This document shows, in pieces, positions 30,337 through 39,068 of a stretch of 64,000 bases of DNA. The notes beneath the pieces were generated by a model. That model had not been told where the DNA came from, did not search any database, and saw only the letters and a list, made by a program, of their open reading frames with translations. The stretch is taken from NCBI RefSeq assembly GCF_004360225.1, contig NZ_SNUA01000016.1, positions 28,819 to 92,818 of the forward strand, given 5' to 3'. The DNA comes from Alcanivorax sp. 24. GTDB lineage: Bacteria; Pseudomonadota; Gammaproteobacteria; Pseudomonadales; Alcanivoracaceae. A program made the position numbers and the translations under genes. Within the stretch, counting starts at the first letter, position 1. Every line of letters starts with the position of its first letter.

Positions 30337-30355
30337 ATAAATGAGAATAATTCTG
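30337..30355. promoter_or_regulatory. Fur-box-like site upstream of the FTR1 permease
   Basis: The 19 bases match the Fur consensus at 12 positions and contain the perfect palindrome AGAAT-A-ATTCT. The site lies 24 bases before the permease ATG, where a bound repressor would block transcription. Iron-regulated expression of the downstream permease is therefore likely; binding is not shown. Confidence 0.6.
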
Positions 30356-30378
30356 CTTTCTTTCGGGCTCCTTATCTC

Positions 30379-32292
30379 ATGACCAGAACCCTTCAGCGCT
30401 GGCTGGGCGCTTTCGTTGTACTGTTTTTGCTGTCATCCCTGGCTCAGGCCGCCTCCCAGACCGCTTTGGTGCAATTGGTGGAATACGTTGGCGCCGATTA
30501 CATCAATGCGGTGCAGGACGGCACCATCGTCAGCGACGAAGAATACGTGGAGATGGAAGAGTTCTCCCGTCTGCTGCATGAAGGGATCGGTCAGCTGGAC
30601 GATGTGGAAGGCCGGGACACTCTGCTGGAGCAGGCCGCCGCACTGCAACAGGCGGTGGCGGACAAGGCGCCGGAGGCCGATGTGAAAGCCCTGGCCCAGT
30701 CCATACGCGGTACTCTGGTGGACGTCTACGGCATCCCGGTGATGCCCAAGGCGGCGCCGGATATGGCGCGGGCCGCGGAAGTTTATCAAAGCACCTGTGC
30801 CCTGTGTCACGGCCAGGAAGGGCGTGGTGATGGCCCCGCCGGTGCCGCGCTGGAGCCGGCGCCCACCGATTTCCATGAACTGGCCCGCTATGAAGGCCGT
30901 TCTCTGCTGGGGCTGTACACCACCATCACCGGCGGTGTGGAAGGCACCGGCATGGCCGCCTATGAAGAGACCCTGAGTGAAGCCGACCGTTGGGCGCTGG
31001 CCTTCTATGTCGGCAGCATGGCGGTGACCCCGGAGATGGCCGCCAGCGGCAAGACCGCGATCAACAATGAGCGGGAACTGAAAACCGCGCTGACCCTGGA
31101 CGCGGTGATCGCCAAGGCGCCGGAAGACGTGCGCAATCAGCTGGGTGACCAGGCCTATGACGCCGCCGGCTACCTGCGTACCGAGCCCCAGGCGCTGTTC
31201 AGCCAGAACCGCTTCATCGAGATCAGCGACGGTAAATTGTCGGAAGCCGAGCAGGCCTATGCCGCTGGCGATACCGGCGCTGCCCGCGCCGCCGCGTTGT
31301 CCGCTTACCTGGACGGCTTCGAAATGATCGAGCAGCAGCTCTCCGCCGTGGACCCGGCCGTCATGCGCGGTATCGAACGCCGCTTCATGGCCGTGCGCGA
31401 AGGCATCGAGCGGGGCATGCCGCAAGCGGAAGTCAGCGACCGGGTGGCCCAGGCCCGTGCCGGGCTGCAGGAGGCGGAAGACATTCTCAGCGGCGATGGT
31501 CTGAGCGCCGCCGCTACCTTCTCCGCCAGTTTCTTCATCCTGTTCCGGGAAGGTCTGGAGGCGCTGCTGATCATCGCCGCTTTGCTGACCTTCACCCGCA
31601 AGGCCGACGCCAAGACCGCCACCCGCTACATTCATTACGGCTGGATTCTGGCGCTGGCGGCCGGTGTCGCCACCTGGTACCTGGCGTCCACGCTGATCAA
31701 CCTGAGCGGCGCCACCCGGGAAATCACCGAAGGCGTGGCCGGACTCGCCGCCGCCGTGATTCTGTTCTACGTCGGATTCTGGATGCACAACCACAGCCAG
31801 AGCCAGAAGTGGCTGGGCTACATCAAGAACAAGGTGGACAGCGCCCTGGATGGCGGCACGGTATGGGCCCTGGCGGTGGTATCGTTCATCTCGGTGTACC
31901 GAGAGATGTTCGAAACCATCCTGTTCTACCAGGCGCTGTGGACCCAGGTGACCGCGGCGACCCAGTCCTACCTGTTCTATGGTTTTGGTGCCGCCGTGGT
32001 GGCCCTGGCCGTGGTCTGTGTGTTGATCTTCCGCATCGGCATGAAGCTGCCGCTGGGGCTGTTCTTCAAGGCCACCAGTCTGATCCTGCTGGTGCTGTCG
32101 GTGATCCTGCTCGGCAAGGGCGTGGCCGCGCTGCAGGAAGCCGGCATCCTCAATGCCCGCTACCTGCCGCTGCCCACCATTGAATGGCTGGGCTTCTTCC
32201 CCACCGTCCAGGGGGCACTGGCCCAGGCGGCGGCCATCGTGCTGGCGGTGCTGATGTGGCTGCGCAGCCGGGGACAGGTGAAAAGCAGCTGA
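30379..32292 (+). CDS. cytochrome c-FTR1 iron permease fusion
   Basis: The 637-residue protein has a signal peptide (about 1-23, ending AQA) and a helical periplasmic region. A cytochrome c domain carries the haem motif CALCH at 140-144, and a C-terminal FTR1 permease has about seven membrane helices. Both iron-channel motifs are present: REGLE at 390-394 and REMFE at 508-512. FTR1 permeases import iron after a redox step, and the fused haem domain probably takes electrons from Fe(II) oxidation. The ATG is chosen for the signal peptide; the open frame upstream lies inside the previous gene. A 93-bp repeat array begins about 100 bases downstream. Confidence 0.93.
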   Translation: MTRTLQRWLGAFVVLFLLSSLAQAASQTALVQLVEYVGADYINAVQDGTIVSDEEYVEMEEFSRLLHEGIGQLDDVEGRDTLLEQAAALQQAVADKAPEADVKALAQSIRGTLVDVYGIPVMPKAAPDMARAAEVYQSTCALCHGQEGRGDGPAGAALEPAPTDFHELARYEGRSLLGLYTTITGGVEGTGMAAYEETLSEADRWALAFYVGSMAVTPEMAASGKTAINNERELKTALTLDAVIAKAPEDVRNQLGDQAYDAAGYLRTEPQALFSQNRFIEISDGKLSEAEQAYAAGDTGAARAAALSAYLDGFEMIEQQLSAVDPAVMRGIERRFMAVREGIERGMPQAEVSDRVAQARAGLQEAEDILSGDGLSAAATFSASFFILFREGLEALLIIAALLTFTRKADAKTATRYIHYGWILALAAGVATWYLASTLINLSGATREITEGVAGLAAAVILFYVGFWMHNHSQSQKWLGYIKNKVDSALDGGTVWALAVVSFISVYREMFETILFYQALWTQVTAATQSYLFYGFGAAVVALAVVCVLIFRIGMKLPLGLFFKATSLILLVLSVILLGKGVAALQEAGILNARYLPLPTIEWLGFFPTVQGALAQAAAIVLAVLMWLRSRGQVKSS

Positions 32293-32337
32293 AAAAAGCA
32301 GAGAAAAGTTAATAGTGAATAAGTAACAGCCAAAAAC

Positions 32338-32373
32338 GCGGCCCATGGTGTTTCCTCGGGCCGCGTTTTGTTT
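32338..32373 (+). terminator. possible terminator after the iron permease
   Basis: A CGCGGCCC arm at 32337-32344 and a GGGCCGCG arm at 32358-32365 pair around a 13-base loop, and TTTTGTTTG follows. It sits about 45 bases after the permease stop, ahead of the REP array. Confidence 0.6.
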
Positions 32374-32395
32374 GTGGAGCGAGTGGGATCGAGCC

Positions 32396-33403
32396 GCTGT
32401 GGGAAGCTTGCTTGCAAGCGAATGGGGCAACGGTGGTGAAGACAATTCGCTGCCCAGGCCGCTTCCCACAGAGAAGGGCCACGAAGCCGCTGTGGGAAGC
32501 TTGCTCGCAAGCGAATGGGGCAACGGTGGTGAAGACAATTCGCTGCCCAGGCAGCTTCCCACAGAGCCGGGCCACGAGGCGGCTGTGGGAAGCTTGCTCG
32601 CAAGCGAATGAGCCAACGGCGGGGAAGACAATTCGCTGCCCAGGCAACTTCCCACAGAGAAGGGCCACGAAGCGGCTGTGGGAAGCTTGCTCGCAAGCGA
32701 ATGAGCCAACGGCGGGGAAGACAATTCGCTGCCCAGGCAGCTTCCCACAGAGCCGGGCCACGAAGCGGCTGTGGGAAGCTTGCTCGCAAGCGAATGAGCC
32801 AACGGCGGGGAAGACAATTCGCTGCCCAGGCAACTTCCCACAGAGCCGGGCCACGAAGCCGCTGTGGGAAGCTTGCTCGCAAGCGAATGGGGCAACGGCG
32901 GGGAAGACAATTCGCTGCCCAGGCAACTTCCCACAGAGAAGGACCACGAAGCCGCTGTGGGAAGCTTGCTCGCAAGCGAATTCAGCAACGGCGGTGAAGA
33001 CAATTCGCTGCCCAGGCAGCTTCCCACAGAGCTGGGCCACGAGGCGGCTGTGGGAAGCTTGCTCGCAAGCGAATGGGGCAACGGCGGTGAAGACAATTCG
33101 CTGCCCAGGCAGCTTCCCACAGAGAAGGGCCACGAAGCCGCTGTGGGAAGCTTGCTCGCAAGCGAATGAGCCAACGGCGGGGAAGACAATTCGCTGCCCA
33201 GGCAACTTCCCACGGAGCCGGGCCACGAAGCCGTTGTGGGAAGCTTGCTTGCAATCGAATGAGCCAACGGCGGTGAAGACAATTCGCTGCCCAGGCAGTT
33301 TCCCACAGAGCCGGGCCACGAAGCCGCTGTGGGAAGCTTGCTTGCAAGCGAATATTGCCAAGCGCTCGAGAGAATCCCATTCGCTTGCAAGCAAGCTTCC
33401 CAC
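32396..33403. repeat. tandem array of a 93-bp REP-pair unit
   Basis: The GCTGTGGGAAGC arm recurs at 32396, 32489, 32582, 32675, 32768, 32861, 32954, 33047, 33140, 33233 and 33326, spaced exactly 93 bases every time. Each unit has an arm with hairpin GCTTGCTCGCAAGC and a spacer built on CAACGGCGGNGAAGACA. Then comes an opposed arm with hairpin CTGCCCAGGCAG and a linker like CCGGGCCACGAAG. Unit-to-unit changes are few point differences, so the expansion is recent or homogenised. The last unit is closed by a different opposed arm shared with the REP at 23863. Confidence 0.95.
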
Positions 33404-33492
33404 GGAAGTCCGGTCTACACGGGGCGGGTTTTGTTTGTGGGGGCGGTGGGATCGGGTAACCTATGGCGGCGCCTTGGTCTGGGAATCCCCGC

Positions 33493-34266
33493 ATGCCCCG
33501 TTTCGCCGCGAATCTGACTTTACTGTTCACCGAATTGCCGTTTCTGGAGCGCTACGCCGCCGCCGCCGAGGCGGGCTTCAAGGGCGTGGAGTGTCTGTTT
33601 CCCTATGAATGGGCACCGACGGTGCTGGCGGAGTGTCTGCGCGAGCACGACCTGCGGCAGGTGCTGTTCAATTTGCCGGCGGGGGACTGGGGCGCTGGCG
33701 ACCGTGGTCTGGCCGCCTTGCCCGACCGGGAAGCGGAATTCCGCGATGGCGTTGCACGGGCCCTGGCTTATACCGAAGCGCTGGACTGTCCTCGGGTCAA
33801 TTGCCTGGCCGGTATTCCCGCCGCCGGCGCTGATCCGGAACACTGCTTCGAAACGCTGGTCCACAATTTACGCTACGCCGCCGACCGACTGGCGGAGCAG
33901 GGCAGGGAAGTGACCGTGGAGCCGATCAACACCCGGGTGGATATCCCCGGATTCTTTCTCGCCACCAGCGACCAGGCGCTGGCCGCGATCACGGCGGCGG
34001 ACCGGCCCAATTTGCGCCTGCAGTACGATCTTTACCACGCCTGGGTGATGGGGGAGGCGGTGGCGGCTTCCCTTTCCCGGTTGCGGCCCCATATAGGGCA
34101 TGTGCAGTTCGCCGACGCGCCTGGCCGTCATCAACCGGGCAGCGGCGAGATGCCGCTGGCGACGCTGTTCGCGCGTCTGGACGATATTGGCTATCAGGGT
34201 TGGGTCAGCGCCGAATACCGGCCTTTGGGACACACCCTGGACAGCCTGGGTTGGCTGCCGGCTTAA
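33493..34266 (+). CDS. hyi: hydroxypyruvate isomerase
   Basis: Hyi interconverts hydroxypyruvate and tartronate semialdehyde in glyoxylate metabolism. The 257-residue TIM barrel is the normal size. It starts with PRFAANLTLLFTELPFLER and has the metal/substrate residues in VTVEPINTR, LQYDLYHAWVM, HIGHVQFADAPGRHQPG and GWVSAEYRP. ATG 33493 begins at the conserved N-terminus; the frame upstream runs into non-coding sequence after the array. No glyoxylate genes are adjacent, so the pathway context is inferred from the family. Confidence 0.92.
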   Translation: MPRFAANLTLLFTELPFLERYAAAAEAGFKGVECLFPYEWAPTVLAECLREHDLRQVLFNLPAGDWGAGDRGLAALPDREAEFRDGVARALAYTEALDCPRVNCLAGIPAAGADPEHCFETLVHNLRYAADRLAEQGREVTVEPINTRVDIPGFFLATSDQALAAITAADRPNLRLQYDLYHAWVMGEAVAASLSRLRPHIGHVQFADAPGRHQPGSGEMPLATLFARLDDIGYQGWVSAEYRPLGHTLDSLGWLPA

Positions 34267-34343
34267 TCGCGGGCCGTATCCACTGGAGCCGGTGAGCGTT
34301 CGTCACCGGCTTTTTCACAAAGGGCAGGAGCAAGCGAGTCTTT

Positions 34344-35177
34344 ATGAGAAGTTGGGGTGGCAAGATCATCGTCGGGCTGCTCGGCATGTTGGTGGGTGGC
34401 CCCATCGGCTTGGCGGTGGGCGTGCTGATCGGACATTTCCTGGACCGTGGCGTGGAGCGGGTGCAATCGTTCAACCCGTTCCGGCCCTATCGGCCCGGCG
34501 AGAAGGAGCAAGTACAGGATGCGCTGATGTCGGCGGTGTTCTCGATCATGGGGCATTTGGCCAAGGCCGATGGTCAGGTCAGTCGCACCGAGATCCAGCA
34601 CGCCGAAGCCGTGATGGCGCGCATGCAATTGAATCCGGAACAGCGTCGTCACGCTATCGACTGCTTCAACCGGGGGAAGGCGGCGGACTTTCCCCTGGAC
34701 GCCACCGTGACGGAGTTCCGGCAGCGCATTCGTCAGCGCCGCCATCTGGTGCTGGTGTTCCTGGAAATCCTGCTGCAGACCTGCCTGGCGGACGGAGAAC
34801 TGAAACCGGAGGAAGAACGGATTCTGATCCGGGTGGCCAACGGGCTCGGGGTGCCGCCGGACCAGTTCCGTCAGATCCTCAACATGCTGTTGGCTCAGGC
34901 CCGCTTCGCCGGAGCCGGCGGCGGCGCTGGTGGTGCCGGAAGCGGCCAGCCCGGCGCCAGCCGCCCCTCCATCAATGAGGCCTACGGCGTGCTGGGGGTG
35001 GAGCCTTCCGCCTCCAATCAGGAGATCAAGCGAGCCTACCGCAAACTGATGAGCCAGCATCACCCGGATAAGCTGGCGGCTCGCGGCGTGCCGGAGGAAA
35101 TGATCCGCATGGCCACGGAAAAAACCGCGGAAATCAGCAAGGCCTACGAAATGATCAAGACCGCCCGGGGGTTCTAG
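34344..35177 (+). CDS. djlA: DjlA-like membrane-anchored J-domain co-chaperone
   Basis: The 277-residue protein has an N-terminal glycine-rich membrane segment (about 6-30), as in DjlA. A TerB-like helical domain spans about 55-180, followed by a Gly/Ala linker and a C-terminal J domain (about 210-277) with the HPD motif at 240-242. J-domain proteins stimulate DnaK ATPase; DjlA acts at the inner membrane. It follows hyi by 77 bases in the same direction. Confidence 0.93.
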   Translation: MRSWGGKIIVGLLGMLVGGPIGLAVGVLIGHFLDRGVERVQSFNPFRPYRPGEKEQVQDALMSAVFSIMGHLAKADGQVSRTEIQHAEAVMARMQLNPEQRRHAIDCFNRGKAADFPLDATVTEFRQRIRQRRHLVLVFLEILLQTCLADGELKPEEERILIRVANGLGVPPDQFRQILNMLLAQARFAGAGGGAGGAGSGQPGASRPSINEAYGVLGVEPSASNQEIKRAYRKLMSQHHPDKLAARGVPEEMIRMATEKTAEISKAYEMIKTARGF

Positions 35178-35179
35178 CG

Positions 35180-35293
35180 AGCCTCTGGAGAATACCGCGT
35201 CATCCCGGGCTTGACCCGGGATCTCCCTCCGGAGGGGGGCACTTAGTAACGGGGGATGCCGGATCAAGTCCGGCATGACGTTTTTCAGGGGCT
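35180..35293. repeat. palindromic element, CTGAAAAACGTCAT family
   Basis: The element has outward-facing termini related to GCCTCTGAAAAACGTCAT and two inner palindromes, GTCATCCCGGGCTTGACCC... and GATGCCGGATCAAGTCCGGC. Relatives are at 47523, 47747 and 54656. It lies between djlA and the ydcH-like gene and has no coding content. Confidence 0.75.
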
Positions 35294-35380
35294 TCCGGAC
35301 CTCTCGACAGGCTCCGGGCCCTGGGTTAGCGTTGGAGAGACCCGCCCGTCCTTGCGACCGCCCGTTGATGAGGGACCGAC

Positions 35381-35623
35381 ATGCTTGGCGAGATACACAG
35401 CATTCACCACGAATTTCCCGAACACCACGCCCGGATCGACGACCTGGCCCGCGGCGATCCGGGGTTCCGCTCCCAAATCCAGGAACACGATAAACTCGAT
35501 AAACAGATTCGTGGCCTGGAACTGCGCGAAAGCCCCATCGGCGACGACGAAATGGAAGCGCTGAAACGCCATCGGCTGCACCTCAAGGACCAGATCCTGA
35601 AACGCTTGCTCAACGGCGCCTGA
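35381..35623 (+). CDS. YdcH-like DUF465 protein
   Basis: The 80-residue protein matches the small DUF465/YdcH family: HEFPEHHARIDDLARGDPGF at the N-terminus and EMEALKRHRLHLKDQIL at the C-terminus, forming a helical hairpin. Function is unknown. It starts at an ATG with GAGGGA upstream. Confidence 0.9.
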   Translation: MLGEIHSIHHEFPEHHARIDDLARGDPGFRSQIQEHDKLDKQIRGLELRESPIGDDEMEALKRHRLHLKDQILKRLLNGA

Positions 35624-35676
35624 CGCCGGTCCGCGATCCGCCAGCGGGCTGACTCCCATGGATTGCGCTACGAAGC

Positions 35677-35755
35677 CGCCGTGGGAGCGGCCTTGGCCGC
35701 GAATGGCTTGCCCCGCTGTTGGCAATTCGCTGGCAAGCCAGCTTCCCACGGCCGC
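35677..35755. repeat. REP inverted pair
   Basis: GTGGGAGCGGCCTTGGCCGCGAAT and ATTCGCTGGCAAGCCAGCTTCCCAC flank a 28-base spacer downstream of the ydcH-like gene. The left arm has the GGAGCGG form common in Pseudomonas. Confidence 0.85.
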
Positions 35756-35908
35756 TCCGTCGTCTTATCCGTGGCGAGACGGCTTGCGACTTCATCGCCG
35801 ATCCTTGCCCATTCCTATGCCAAGCGCCGGCCGTGCCTGGCTTTTCTTTGACTTTTGCCGCCAACTGCCCCATCTCTTTGCCCATCGTTTGTTCGTTCGG
35901 GAGTTGAT

Positions 35909-36901
35909 ATGACGGCCTATTCCGTTCTGGATCTCTGTCCCATCCTGCGTGGCGGGGATCCCACCCAATCGTTTCGCCATTCCCTGGATCTGGCCCGCCA
36001 CGCCGAGCAGTGGGGCTACACCCGCTATTGGGTGGCGGAGCACCACAACATGCCGGGCGTGGCCAGCTCCGCCACCGCCGTGGTGATCGCCCACATCGCC
36101 GCCGGCACCCAGCGCATCCGGGTCGGCTCCGGTGGCATCATGCTGCCCAACCATGCGCCGCTGGTGGTGGCGGAGCAGTTCGGCACCCTAGCGTCCCTGC
36201 ACCCCGGCCGCATCGACCTGGGACTGGGCCGGGCGCCGGGCACCGACATGGAAACCGCCCGCGCCTTGCGTCGCGACCTGCAATCCAGCGCCATGGAATT
36301 CCCCCAGGACGTGCAGGAACTGATGGCCTATCTGGATGACCCGGACCCGGAACAGCGGGTCAAGGCGATCCCCGGCGTGGGCACCAAGGTGCCGGTGTGG
36401 CTGCTGGGTTCCAGCCTGTTCAGCGCGCAACTGGCGGCTCGTCTCGGCCTGCCATTCGCGTTCGCCTCCCACTTCGCGCCGGAAGCCCTGCACGACGCCC
36501 TGGCGATCTACCGCGACCGCTTCGAGCCGTCACGCTACCTGGACAAGCCTTACGCCGCGGCGGGTATCGGCGTCTACGGTGCGGACGACAACCGTGAAGC
36601 TCAGCGGCTGTTTACCTCGGTGCAGCAGCAGTTCACCAACCTGCGCCGCGGCCGCCCAGGGCCGCTGCCGCCGCCGCTGGAAAACATGGATGAATTCTGG
36701 TCGCCGCTGGAGCGGGCCGGCGTGGAGCAGGCCCTGCGTTATTCCATGGTCGGCGATAAAACCACGGTCACCGAAGGGCTGCGGGAGTTTCTCGACAAAA
36801 CCCAAGTGGATGAAGTCATCATTACCTCCGGCATATTCGACCACGATGCCCGTTTGCGTTCTTACAAAATGGCGTCGGAGATATTAAGCGAATTGCCATG
36901 A
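35909..36901 (+). CDS. luciferase-like (LLM class) flavin oxidoreductase
   Basis: The 330-residue protein has the bacterial luciferase-like barrel: [29 protein letters not shown] and [25 protein letters not shown] are the flavin/substrate block. [17 protein letters not shown] follows, the hallmark of the MsnO8/YhbW-type subgroup. Such enzymes use reduced FMN, but the substrate is not evident. The ATG has GGGAG upstream. The gene is followed directly by a tandem repeat. Confidence 0.9.
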   Translation: MTAYSVLDLCPILRGGDPTQSFRHSLDLARHAEQWGYTRYWVAEHHNMPGVASSATAVVIAHIAAGTQRIRVGSGGIMLPNHAPLVVAEQFGTLASLHPGRIDLGLGRAPGTDMETARALRRDLQSSAMEFPQDVQELMAYLDDPDPEQRVKAIPGVGTKVPVWLLGSSLFSAQLAARLGLPFAFASHFAPEALHDALAIYRDRFEPSRYLDKPYAAAGIGVYGADDNREAQRLFTSVQQQFTNLRRGRPGPLPPPLENMDEFWSPLERAGVEQALRYSMVGDKTTVTEGLREFLDKTQVDEVIITSGIFDHDARLRSYKMASEILSELP

Positions 36902-37227
36902 TGGCGGATTGATATCGCCGATTTGAAAAATGACCGCCATGGATGGCGGGTTACAAACAAATCGTCGGGAACGATTTTTGACGTTGCCTTGGCAACGGCC
37001 CGCAGGGTAACCGCCATGGATGGCGGGTTACAAACAAATCGTCGGGAACGATTTTTGACGTTGCCTTGGCAACGGCCCGCAGGGTAACCGCCATGGATGG
37101 CGGGTTACAAAAAAGGGGACAGAAACCCTGGACAAAATCAATCGGTCGTTTCAAAGTGAATGACTGCACCGGCGGATTAAAATCCGTCGGCCTCGGAAAA
37201 AAATAACAGCGAAAAAAGGGGACGACC
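36902..37227. other. gap before RAYT A with tandem repeat
   Basis: The 326-base gap has a 77-bp tandem repeat (36933-37115). Two AAAAAAGGGGAC words follow, at about 37112 and 37213, the second serving as the RBS region of the next gene. No gene is supported. Confidence 0.6.
36933..37115. repeat. 77-bp tandem repeat, about 2.4 copies
   Basis: ACCGCCATGGATGGCGGGTT recurs at 36933, 37010 and 37087, exactly 77 bases apart, and the two full copies are almost identical. Each unit contains the palindromes CCGCCATGGATGGCGG, ATCGTCGGGAACGAT and GTTGCCTTGGCAAC. It sits immediately upstream of a RAYT-like gene. Confidence 0.9.
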
Positions 37228-37923
37228 ATGCCACGGAGCGGGCGGTTGATTCTTCCAGGGCATCCACATCACGTCATGCAGCAGGGATTCCGTGGGCAAA
37301 CGGTATTCCACACCGATGGGGATTTCCGCAAATACCTGCGCGACATGCGCGAACTGAGAGAGGAACTGGGCGTGCGTATCTACGCCTGGTGTCTGCTCAG
37401 CAACCAGGTGCATCTGTTGCTCGACCCGGGGTCTGATCCGGAGGCTCTGCCGGAATTCATGAAGGCACTTTCCCTGCGTACCACACGCCATCGTAACCGG
37501 CGGCGCCAGCAAAACGGCAGCCTGTGGGAAGGGCGTTACCGCTCCTCTCCGGTACAAACCGGCTACTGGTTTCTTGCCGCCGTACGCGGCATCGAACTGC
37601 AAGCGGTGATGCTGGGAGAAGCGGTGCACGTGGCCAGTTACCGCTGGTCCAGCTACCGGGAACGCATGGGCAGGGCGGAACCTTATTGCCTCGATCCCCA
37701 CGCTGATTACCTGGCGCTTGGCCGTACCGATGAAGAACGGCGGGAAAGCTACCGCCTGCTGATGCGGCAAGGTCAGAGCGAGCAGGAGTGGCGCCATATC
37801 GAACTGGCGCTGCGCCGCAGCCAGCCCATCGGTGATGATATGTTCACCCAATCCGCCATCAGCAAGGCATCCAAGACGGTTACATCACGTAACCGGACCC
37901 GCCCTCGAAGCCGGAAATCCTGA
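37228..37923 (+). CDS. RAYT-like (REP-associated tyrosine transposase) protein A
   Basis: The 231-residue protein belongs to the Y1 transposase family (HUH superfamily) that mobilises REP elements. Conserved blocks are LPGHPHHVMQQG, IYAWCLLSNQVHLLLDP, LWEGRYRSSPVQ and YRWSSYRERMG. The catalytic HUH motif, normally NHVH, reads NQVH, so the first metal-binding His is missing. The candidate nucleophile Tyr in GRYRSS is kept. Activity is therefore doubtful and a domesticated DNA-binding role possible. AGGGG lies just before the ATG. Confidence 0.85.
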   Translation: MPRSGRLILPGHPHHVMQQGFRGQTVFHTDGDFRKYLRDMRELREELGVRIYAWCLLSNQVHLLLDPGSDPEALPEFMKALSLRTTRHRNRRRQQNGSLWEGRYRSSPVQTGYWFLAAVRGIELQAVMLGEAVHVASYRWSSYRERMGRAEPYCLDPHADYLALGRTDEERRESYRLLMRQGQSEQEWRHIELALRRSQPIGDDMFTQSAISKASKTVTSRNRTRPRSRKS

Positions 37924-38396
37924 GCTTTTCAGCGCTTCCCCCGCTCGATGAGCGGGGGCACGTCTTTTCCATCCTCCGTTCGTAAAATGCCAACGCTTCG
38001 CGCACGCTTTTTGGGGCTCGTGTTTCGGAACCTTGTTTCAGATTTTCATAAAAAACAGCAAGTTAATAAGCTTGTGGTGTTTTGGCGGTAGGTAAACCTT
38101 TGCGGCATAAATGTATCTTTTTTGCCCGGACCTTGGCCTTTTAGCGCCTTTCCGGGAAGCAAAAGGGGGACAGGTAACTGATGCTAAGTGATTGATTTAA
38201 GAGCGCCTTTAAAATGTAACTGAACGATAAATGGCGGATTTCGAAAGATCAACTTAAGACACAACTGTGCACCGTTGTAACCTCATAGTCAGTCGGTACG
38301 GGGGGCAACACAGCGACCGGTACCGGCCACGGCAAGCCAAAGGAAGCAGTAACGACTTGCCACCAACCCAAAATATGGACTAATGAGGAATTGATC
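37924..38396. other. gap between RAYT A and the PraB-like gene 1
   Basis: The stretch starts with a terminator hairpin, then becomes AT-richer. It contains AAAAGGGGGACAGG at about 38159-38172 and a GGTACCGGCC-type short palindrome near 38319-38331. The promoter of the PraB-like gene should be here, but I see no convincing motif. Confidence 0.5.
37938..37968 (+). terminator. intrinsic terminator after RAYT A
   Basis: CCCCCGCTC (37938-37946) and GAGCGGGGG (37950-37958) make a perfect nine-base-pair stem with a GAT loop. CACGTCTTTTCC follows. It lies 14 bases after the stop codon. Confidence 0.75.
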
Positions 38397-38987
38397 ATGA
38401 AGAATATGAAGAAAGCTTTGATCATGGCGATCGGCGGTGCGGCTCTGATGGGGGCTGCCAGTGCTCAGGCGGCGGTATCTCCGGCTAATGTTCCTAACCA
38501 GTTTGACTATGCTGGCCCGAATGTTACAAGCGTTGCTTTCAGCGGCACGACTACCTTGGTTAAAGGGATTCCTTTGACCTGTGAATTGAAGCTTGTTGGT
38601 GATCTGGTGACCTCTGCTTTGCCAGATGTGAGCATTGTGGTTAAAGATGGTAGCGTCACTGGCAGCGCTCTGTGCCTGGCAGTTAACCTTAACCTGGATC
38701 CGTCCGATAGCACCACTTGGTGGACAGCAACCAAGGATGAAACTGCACTTCCGAATGACGCAGACGCTTTAAATCCGATCACCAACATTACTTTCACTAA
38801 CCTCAATATCTCTACTCCGCTGGGGCCGTGTAGTGGCACTATTAGCCCGGTTTCCTTCCGGAATGGTGATACTGATGTTTCTGATCCGTCCGTATTCAGC
38901 TTCTCCAATGCCGCCATTAGTAGCGGCGGTTGTACGGTGACTGGTGATCTTGCTAGCCAGCCTAATGGCGATGCAAATATCTGGTAA
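38397..38987 (+). CDS. PraB-like secreted protein 1
   Basis: The 196-residue protein has a clear signal peptide (about 1-28, ending AQA) and a beta-rich mature part with repeated Thr/Ser/Val strands and five cysteines. The pattern TTLVKGIPLTCELKLVGDL resembles the PraB family (protein activator of alkane oxidation) known from Pseudomonas; this assignment is from memory and tentative. GAGG lies eight bases before ATG 38397; a TTG at 38391 is also in frame. A terminator follows. The gene is AT-richer than its housekeeping neighbours and has a paralogue at 59461 in the same context. Confidence 0.65.
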   Translation: MKNMKKALIMAIGGAALMGAASAQAAVSPANVPNQFDYAGPNVTSVAFSGTTTLVKGIPLTCELKLVGDLVTSALPDVSIVVKDGSVTGSALCLAVNLNLDPSDSTTWWTATKDETALPNDADALNPITNITFTNLNISTPLGPCSGTISPVSFRNGDTDVSDPSVFSFSNAAISSGGCTVTGDLASQPNGDANIW

Positions 38988-39025
38988 GACCGTTTACTTC
39001 AGCTAGGTAGGTTAGAAGTTGAAAG

Positions 39026-39053
39026 CCGCCCTCCTCTAAGGGGGCGGTTTTTT
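39026..39053 (+). terminator. intrinsic terminator after PraB-like gene 1
   Basis: CCGCCC (39026-39031) pairs with GGGCGG (39042-39047), followed by six T residues. It lies about 40 bases after the stop codon. Confidence 0.85.
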
Positions 39054-39068
39054 GTGCGTCTCGGCATT

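Larger units (their letters stand above)
32293..33492. other. permease-hyi intergenic stretch, mostly repeat array
   Basis: Apart from the tandem array this 1.2-kb gap has no gene. Just before the array, GCGGCCCATGG at 32338-32348 and CCTCGGGCCGCG at 32354-32365 can form a terminator-like stem followed by TTTTGTTTG. Long open frames in several frames here are by-products of a 93-base (3 x 31) period. Confidence 0.75.

Noticed and set aside
30433..33390. 985-codon open frame on the minus strand
   Set aside because: It runs antisense through the iron permease gene and then through the 93-bp array, whose stop-free 31-codon period explains its length. No RBS or protein features support it.
32396..33403. 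CRISPR array
   Set aside because: The spacing is regular, but the stretches between repeats are themselves repeated rather than unique spacers, units contain two hairpin arms, and no cas genes are near.
32412..33608. 398-codon open frame on the plus strand and similar frames of 90-364 codons within the array
   Set aside because: These are periodic by-products of the REP units; the same arms are found in gaps that cannot be coding.
37924..38396. Sigma-54 promoter ahead of PraB-like gene 1
   Set aside because: A TGGC...TTTGC match exists but the GG-GC spacing is wrong (about 16 instead of 10 bases).
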